Both the position numbers and the translations under genes were made by a program. The notes under the pieces were generated by a model. It ran no database searches and was not told the DNA's origin. It saw nothing but the letters and a program-made list of their open reading frames with translations. From positions 1 to 64,000 of the forward strand of contig JBAUUR010000165.1 in assembly GCA_049582805.1 (NCBI GenBank): a stretch of DNA of 64,000 nt, read 5' to 3'. The stretch is from CAVXFS01 sp049582805. GTDB taxonomy: Bacteria > Pseudomonadota > Gammaproteobacteria > Burkholderiales > Gallionellaceae. Shown here piece by piece: positions 59,307 through 64,000 of the stretch. The stretch's first letter is position 1. Each line of letters opens with the position of its first letter.

Positions 59307-60194
59307 CTATTCGTCGGCGTCATGCCCGGTCACACGAAACGGAGGCGCCTTGCCTTGCTTGTCCTGCCCCGCATAGACGGTCAGGTGCGGGTAGGGAATC
59401 TCGATACCGCGCGCATCGAAAGTCTGCTTGAGCCGCCCGAGATAAATGCGGCGGACATTCCACTGCTCCATGGCAACGGTCTTGAAACGACAGCGCAGGA
59501 TCACCTGCGAATCTCCCAGTTCCTGAACCCCCTGTATCTCGATGTCATCCAGAATCTTGGGGCCTGCCACCGCATCCGCGCGCAATTCTTCGCCCACCTC
59601 GCGCAGCACTGCGCAGACTTCATCTATGTTTTCGCGGTAAGCCACGCCCACGTCGATCAGGGCGTAGGCATAGTCGCGCGATTTGTTGGTGACCGTGGTG
59701 ATCTGCCCGTTCGGCACATAGTGCACGCTGCCCTCGTTGTCGCGCAGGCAAACATAGCGCAACGTAATGTCCTCTACCGTACCGACCTTGCCGCACACGT
59801 CGACCACGTCGCCCTGGCGGATCTGGTTCTCCAGCAACATGAAGAAGCCGTTGAAGTAATCCTTGATCAGGCTTTGCGCGCCAAACCCGACCGCGATGCC
59901 GACCACGCCGGCAGCGCCGAGTATCGGCGTAATGGAAATGCCCAGTTCGCTCAATGCCAGCATGCCCGCCACCAGCGAGATCACCACGGTGGAGATGTAG
60001 CGGAATACGCGAGCAAGCGTTTCGATGCGGCGGCCCTTTTCCGCCGAGTCCGTGCGCGAGTTCATGTAATTGCGGAACAGGCGGATCAACCGGCTGCTCA
60101 ACCTCGCGAGCAGCCAGGCCAGCATCAGAATGACGATGACATGCAGCATTTCCCTGGATACGTGCAGATACTCTGAAATGGAAGTGTTAGCCAT
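59307..60194 (-). CDS. Small-conductance mechanosensitive channel, MscS family
   Basis: A 295-residue MscS-family channel with three N-terminal TM segments. TM3 is the glycine/alanine-rich pore helix ILGAAGVVGIAVGFGAQSLI (about residues 91-110), followed by KDYFNGFFMLLENQIRQGD and GTVEDITLRYVCLRDNEGSV, the beta-domain signature. The C-terminal alpha/beta vestibule (RCRFKTVAMEQWNVRRIYLG) is complete. It relieves moderate hypo-osmotic shock in the inner membrane. It converges with the cation ATPase and is divergent from the antiporter genes. Confidence 0.94.
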   Translation of the reverse strand: MANTSISEYLHVSREMLHVIVILMLAWLLARLSSRLIRLFRNYMNSRTDSAEKGRRIETLARVFRYISTVVISLVAGMLALSELGISITPILGAAGVVGIAVGFGAQSLIKDYFNGFFMLLENQIRQGDVVDVCGKVGTVEDITLRYVCLRDNEGSVHYVPNGQITTVTNKSRDYAYALIDVGVAYRENIDEVCAVLREVGEELRADAVAGPKILDDIEIQGVQELGDSQVILRCRFKTVAMEQWNVRRIYLGRLKQTFDARGIEIPYPHLTVYAGQDKQGKAPPFRVTGHDADE

Positions 60195-60303
60195 GGTGTC
60201 TCCTTGCTGGTTGAGATGCGGATTCTATCGCAGCCGTCCCGGCGCAAAGATTCGATGTGTCCAACAGGTATAATCCGCTCCTGTCAAACAGCAAAATGAA
60301 AAA

Positions 60304-61546
60304 ATGTCCGCAACCATTTTGATCATCGGCTTGATGGTGGTTTTTGCGCACTTTCTGTCTTTACAATTTCGCAAGACCAATATTCCGGATGTGCTGGTGC
60401 TGATGCTGGTCCGCATCCTGATCGGCCCGCTGCTGGGCATTGCCACACCGCAGGATTTTGGCAAGATAGGTTCATTGATCGCCACCATTGCCCTGGTGAT
60501 AATTCTGTTCGAAGGCGGTACTTCGCTGAATCTGGATGTGCTGGGCAAATCACTGGGCACGACCGGCTTGTTGGCCATTGCCTGTTTTGTGCTGACTGCC
60601 GTCATCGTTACGTTGATCGGTATTTATGCACTGGGACTGACGCTGCTGCCCGCCACCTTGCTTGGCGTCACCTTGGGCAACACATCTTCCGCCATGGTCA
60701 TCCCGATGGTGAGCGCGCTGCGACTGGCGGAAAAACCTGCCACCGTATTGGTGCTGGAATCGACACTGACCGACGTGCTGAGCATCGTCGGCGTGTTCGC
60801 CTTGTTGCAGATCCATACGCAAGGCGGCGTCGAGCTGGGCAAGCTGGTCGGCAGCGTGCTGGCCGCACTGATCTTCGCAGCGGCGATCGGCGTGCTGGGC
60901 GGCATCGGCTGGCTTCTGGTGCTGGGCAAGGTGCGCGACTTCCCCAATACCATTTCCTCCACGCTGGCTTATGTGTTCATCCTCGATGGCCTGACCGAGA
61001 TGCTGGGCTTTTCCGGCGCGATCGCTGCCCTGGCCCTGGGCATCACACTGACCAATTTCGAGAAGCTCCATCTGGACCGCATCCCGAGCATCGACCGGAA
61101 CATCGTGGCGCTGAACGAAATGGATTTGACCTTTTACCGCGAAGCGGTGTTTCTGCTGAAGACCTATTTCTTCGTTTATCTCGGCATCCCCATTCATTTC
61201 GGTGATGCCTTTCTGGCTATCACTGCAATCGCCATGGTGCTGATTGCATATGCCATGCGGCTGGGCCTTACCCGTTTCATTTTCCGTGATGCCAGCTACA
61301 GCCTGCGCGATGCCGCCATCACCTCGATGATGGCCCCACAGGGACTTGGCGGCCGCCGTGCTGGCCGCCCTGCCGCTGGAGTACGGCGTGGCGGGCGGCG
61401 AGGTGATCCGCGATGTGACTAATATGGTGGTGTTGGTCAGCATCACGCTGACCGCATTGCTGGTCATGGCCTATCCGGCTCCTGCAGCACAAAAATTCTA
61501 TTCCCTGGCGCTTGGCAAGCCGCTGGCCGAACCAAGAGCCGAGTGA
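60304..61546 (+). pseudogene. Cation/proton antiporter (CPA type, NhaP2/Kef-like), frameshifted
   Basis: The first 345 or so codons (MSATILIIGLMVVFAHFLSL to TSMMAPQGL) encode a multi-helix antiporter with FEGGTSLNLDVLGKSLG and ALGITLTNFEKL motifs. At about 61345-61350 the frame shifts: the continuation LAAAVLAALPLEYGVAGGEV and the last helix (VLVSITLTALLVMAYP) lie in the next frame, ending at 61546. Removing one T from GGGACTTGGCGG restores the expected GLAAAV sequence. In the unshifted frame the product ends in an Arg/Gly-rich tail at 61422. It is either a real lesion near the C-terminus, a sequencing error, or recoding. An intact gene would give about 414 residues. The adjacent antiporter gene is also frameshifted. 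Confidence 0.85.
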
Positions 61547-61701
61547 CTCCCGGCGCCTTCCCTGACCCTGGAGAACAAAGCCAGGTCAGCCATCATTCGG
61601 CTGCCCCCGGTTCGAACCAGGGGCAAGCCCCGGCATAATGTGTCAGCGCGCGTTTATGCGACAATGCGCAGGATAGTGCAGTATTCACGGGAGACATCTG
61701 A
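61547..61701. other. Gap between the two antiporter genes
   Basis: The 155-base spacer contains a hairpin CTGACC...GGTCAG (61562-61589) and GCCCCCGGTTCGAACCAGGGGC (about 61603-61624, shown here by its parts GCCCC and GGGGC). No T-run follows. The right end holds a GGGAG ribosome-binding site (61690-61694) for the next gene. Confidence 0.5.
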
Positions 61702-63080
61702 TTGATAATAACCTTGCTGGTGATCACTGTAATTCTATTCCTGGCGCTGCAACTTGAGGACAAGCTGGGGGTACTTCACCGCTCGGATTGATCGCGCTCT
61801 CGTTTGCGGCCCATTTCGGCTTTCAGCAAGTGCCGGTGCTGACCGGAGACGCCGAGCATTTTGCTTCGCTGGTGATCTTTCTGCTGCCGATCCTGCTGAT
61901 TTCCGATTCGCTGGAACTCAAGGTGCCCGACCTGAAACAGCATGGCCTGAGCCTGCTCTACCTGGCTGTGGTGGCAGTGGTACTCTCGGTCATCATGGCA
62001 TTGTTCATCTCCAACTGGCTGTTCGCTGACTATGCCCTGTCCAGCGCGGCGGTCATTGTATTGTTTGCCATGGTGCTGGCAACCAATCCGGTTTCCGTGG
62101 TCAGCATTTTTTCAAAATTCGACTTGCCGCATCGGTTGAAAATCCTGGCCGAGGGCGAGAGCCTGTTTAACGATGCCACCGCATTGATCGTGTTTGTCTT
62201 TATCGGGCTGTATGTCTTGGATGGAGGTGCATTAACGCCCGGTTATGTGGCACAGATCAGCGGGGCAGTGGTGCTCGGCTCGGTCGCCGTCGGCGTAGTG
62301 ATCGGCTTTATCGGCCTGACCATCATGAAGACCACGGAAAACCGCATCGCCGAAATGATGGTGCTGATCATTACCGGCTATGGCGCGTTCTGGCTGTCCG
62401 AGCATTTCTTTGTTCTGCTCAATATGCTGGGCGGGCACTCGCACATGCATCTGTCCGGCATCCTGTCCTGTATCTTTGCCACGATCACGGTCAATCATGT
62501 GATGACCCGGGCCATAGCCGAGGACAACATCCGCATCGACAGCGATGAAACCGAACTCCACATCGAAGCCCAGAAGCGCGATACCTCATCCGGCGTGATA
62601 GGAAATGTACTGCAACGTGTCAAGGCAACCATAGCGGAGCGTGACCGCCACCTGCGCAGCAAGGAAGATGTGCAACTGCTGGCAATGGTGGCCAATACCA
62701 TCCTGTTCGTGGCCATGGCGGAAATGATCGATCTGGATCTGTTGTGGCAATACCGGGTCGAGATTCTGGCGATGTTCCTGGCCACTCCGCTGATTCGCGG
62801 CGCAATGATGGGACTTTTTGCCTGGATTTCCAACCGGACGGAAAAGATGCCCGACATCAATTTGCGCTGGTGGGGCGTGCTGACCTTCGCCGGCATCAAG
62901 GGAGGACTGTCCATTGTTATGCTCACGATGATCCCCGCTTCGTTCCAATATCTCCAGATGTTCAAGGCAGTGGTGATCGGGGTCATCATGCTTTCCACGT
63001 TCATCTATTCGGCCGTGCTGCTGGTCATTATCGGCAGCAACAAGGATGTATTCCTGCTGGAACAAAGTGCGGAGCATTGA
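61702..63080 (+). pseudogene. Cation/proton antiporter (CPA1 type), frameshifted near the N-terminus
   Basis: A TTG start at 61702 with GGGAG upstream opens IITLLVITVILFLALQLEDK, a first transmembrane helix, but this frame stops at 61789. The rest, from SPLGLIALSFAAHFGFQQVP onward (430 codons from 61788), is one frame away. Adding one G to the GGGGG run at 61768-61772 would join them as KLGGTSPLGLIA. The body shows CPA1 features: SDSLELKVPDL, ATNPVSVVSIFSKFDLPHRL, EGESLFNDATALIVF (ion-binding ND pair), and FAGIKGGLSIVMLTMI. The gene may be inactive, mis-sequenced, or started internally. Together with the upstream gene it forms a pair of damaged antiporters. Confidence 0.85.
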
Positions 63081-63213
63081 CCGGATTTCGCATTTATCCG
63101 GATGTTGCAGCTGGCTTCTTCATCCGCAAACCTCGCGCAATCAGCATGCGGGACTAAATCAGTGACTCCTAGAATGGTGCTGCGGCAGAAATCCGCATGC
63201 CTGATCCGCCTGG

Positions 63214-64000
63214 TTACTTGTTGTCCGCTTCCACGGCAGCTTTCAACATCTCGAAGATATCCGGAATGGCCGAGTTGACCCGGTTCCAGTTCGGGATCAG
63301 CGGGGTACCCATCGGGTTCTCCATGAATGCCTGCGCGGCCATGGCGATGGCTCGGGTAAAGGTTTCCACGGCCTTGGCTTCTTCGTGCCGGTCGAAATCG
63401 AGCCCGTTGATTGTCGCGTCCGCCTCGTATTTCATGATCGTGTCTTCCGCCTGCCGCAGGTAGGTCACCAGCAGCGACTTGAACAGGCCGTCCGAGAACA
63501 CGACCCCTTCGGAGGCGAGCGTGCGGAATATCGATTTGCTGATGTCGACCGCCATCTTCATCAGGCCCTTGCCGGCATCGTCCGGGGAAAGCATCTGGTG
63601 CTTGTGCTCATAGGTGGCGGCAATGTCGACCTGGCAAACCCGGCGCGGAGAATAATTGCGGTGCACTTCGGCGAGCGAGCCGACCTCCAGCCCCCAGTCC
63701 CACGGGATCCGGTTCACCCGGGCCAGGTCGGTGGTCATGCAGAATTCCCCGGCGAGCGCATAGCGGAAGCTGTCGAGGAACACGAGGAAATCGTGCGGCC
63801 CGACCAGTTGCTGGATGGAGCGTACCAGCGGCGTCATCAGCAGCCGGGTGACCCGGCCGTTCATCTTGTTGGTGACCCGGCTGTAATAGCCCTTGCAGAA
63901 CACGTAATCCAGGTTTGGGTTAACCACCGGGTAGCACAGCCTGGCCAGCAGTTCCCGGCTATAGGTGACGATGTCACAATCATGCAGCGCGATCACATCC
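63214..64000 (-). CDS. Glucosyl-3-phosphoglycerate synthase-like glycosyltransferase, partial
   Basis: The C-terminal 262 residues of a family 2-type glycosyltransferase; the gene runs past the right edge of the window. The visible part begins DVIALHDCDIVTYSRELLAR with an HDCD (DxD-like) metal/nucleotide site. It continues YVFCKGYYSRVTNKMNGRVT, LAGEFCMTTDLARVNRIPWD and WGLEVGSLAEVHRNYSPRRV, strongly reminiscent of glucosyl-3-phosphoglycerate synthase (GpgS), the first step to glucosylglycerate. That compatible solute would fit the osmotic-stress neighbourhood. The related mannosyl enzyme cannot be excluded. No phosphatase partner is visible in the window. Confidence 0.82.
   Translation of the reverse strand, partial: DVIALHDCDIVTYSRELLARLCYPVVNPNLDYVFCKGYYSRVTNKMNGRVTRLLMTPLVRSIQQLVGPHDFLVFLDSFRYALAGEFCMTTDLARVNRIPWDWGLEVGSLAEVHRNYSPRRVCQVDIAATYEHKHQMLSPDDAGKGLMKMAVDISKSIFRTLASEGVVFSDGLFKSLLVTYLRQAEDTIMKYEADATINGLDFDRHEEAKAVETFTRAIAMAAQAFMENPMGTPLIPNWNRVNSAIPDIFEMLKAAVEADNK

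Noticed and set aside
61603..61630. tRNA-like GGTTCGAACC segment
   Set aside because: It resembles a T-arm but no D-arm, anticodon arm or acceptor pairing fits around it; it is better explained as a small palindrome.

Overview
The window looks like a chromosomal segment of a moderately GC-rich betaproteobacterium. An autotrophic member of the Nitrosomonadales, of the Gallionella/Sideroxydans type, is my best guess, but this is inference from gene content and not a sequence match. Supporting content is a class I phosphoribulokinase (Calvin cycle), an assimilatory sulfate pathway with CysDN and a 4Fe-4S-type APS reductase, an Anbu proteasome-like locus, and the common gene orders leuS-lptE-holA and aroQ-accB-accC-prmA. 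No rRNA, complete tRNA, CRISPR array, transposase or integrase was seen.

Layout. 0.1-5.7 kb: hrcA, hemH, then a leftward Anbu / alpha-E / ATP-grasp operon. 5.7-10.8 kb: an accessory stretch with a ccdAB toxin-antitoxin pair, a small conserved hypothetical gene, a 12-TPR protein fused to a glycosyltransferase-like domain, and a periplasmic PEBP-family protein. 10.8-17.8 kb: sulfate assimilation (tauE-like permease, cysI, cysH, cysD, cysN leftward) with a divergent cysB-type regulator. 17.8-26.8 kb: a thioredoxin-like gene, a NYN-domain protein, and a leftward signalling block of hybrid kinase, CheR, CheB and REC-PAS-GGDEF-EAL. 26.8-36.8 kb: murJ, rpsT, argD-argF-argG, ppnP, yajQ, a DJ-1 protein, two integron-type gene cassettes with recognisable attC sites, and a patatin. 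36.8-49.5 kb: prk, leuS-lptE-holA-cutA-dsbD-DUF202, aroQ-accB-accC-prmA-DUF3426. 49.6-54.5 kb: a tandem glycine riboswitch with terminator, then gcvT-gcvH-gcvPA-gcvPB. 55.0-64.0 kb: an ion and osmotic homeostasis neighbourhood (mscL, a DUF481 outer-membrane protein, a P2-type cation ATPase, mscS, two frameshifted cation/proton antiporters, and part of a glucosyl-3-phosphoglycerate synthase-like gene).

The most unusual signals are these. (1) A two-cassette integron-like array without a nearby integrase lies between the DJ-1 and patatin genes. (2) Small palindromic repeat elements have entered genes in frame (leuS twice, prmA once, probably the dsbD 5' end) and have duplicated the accB 3' end. 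(3) The sulfite reductase carries a complete C-x5-C / C-x3-C cluster motif in each half. (4) The Anbu operon lacks its usual transglutaminase partner here. (5) Two adjacent antiporter genes each carry one single-base frameshift.
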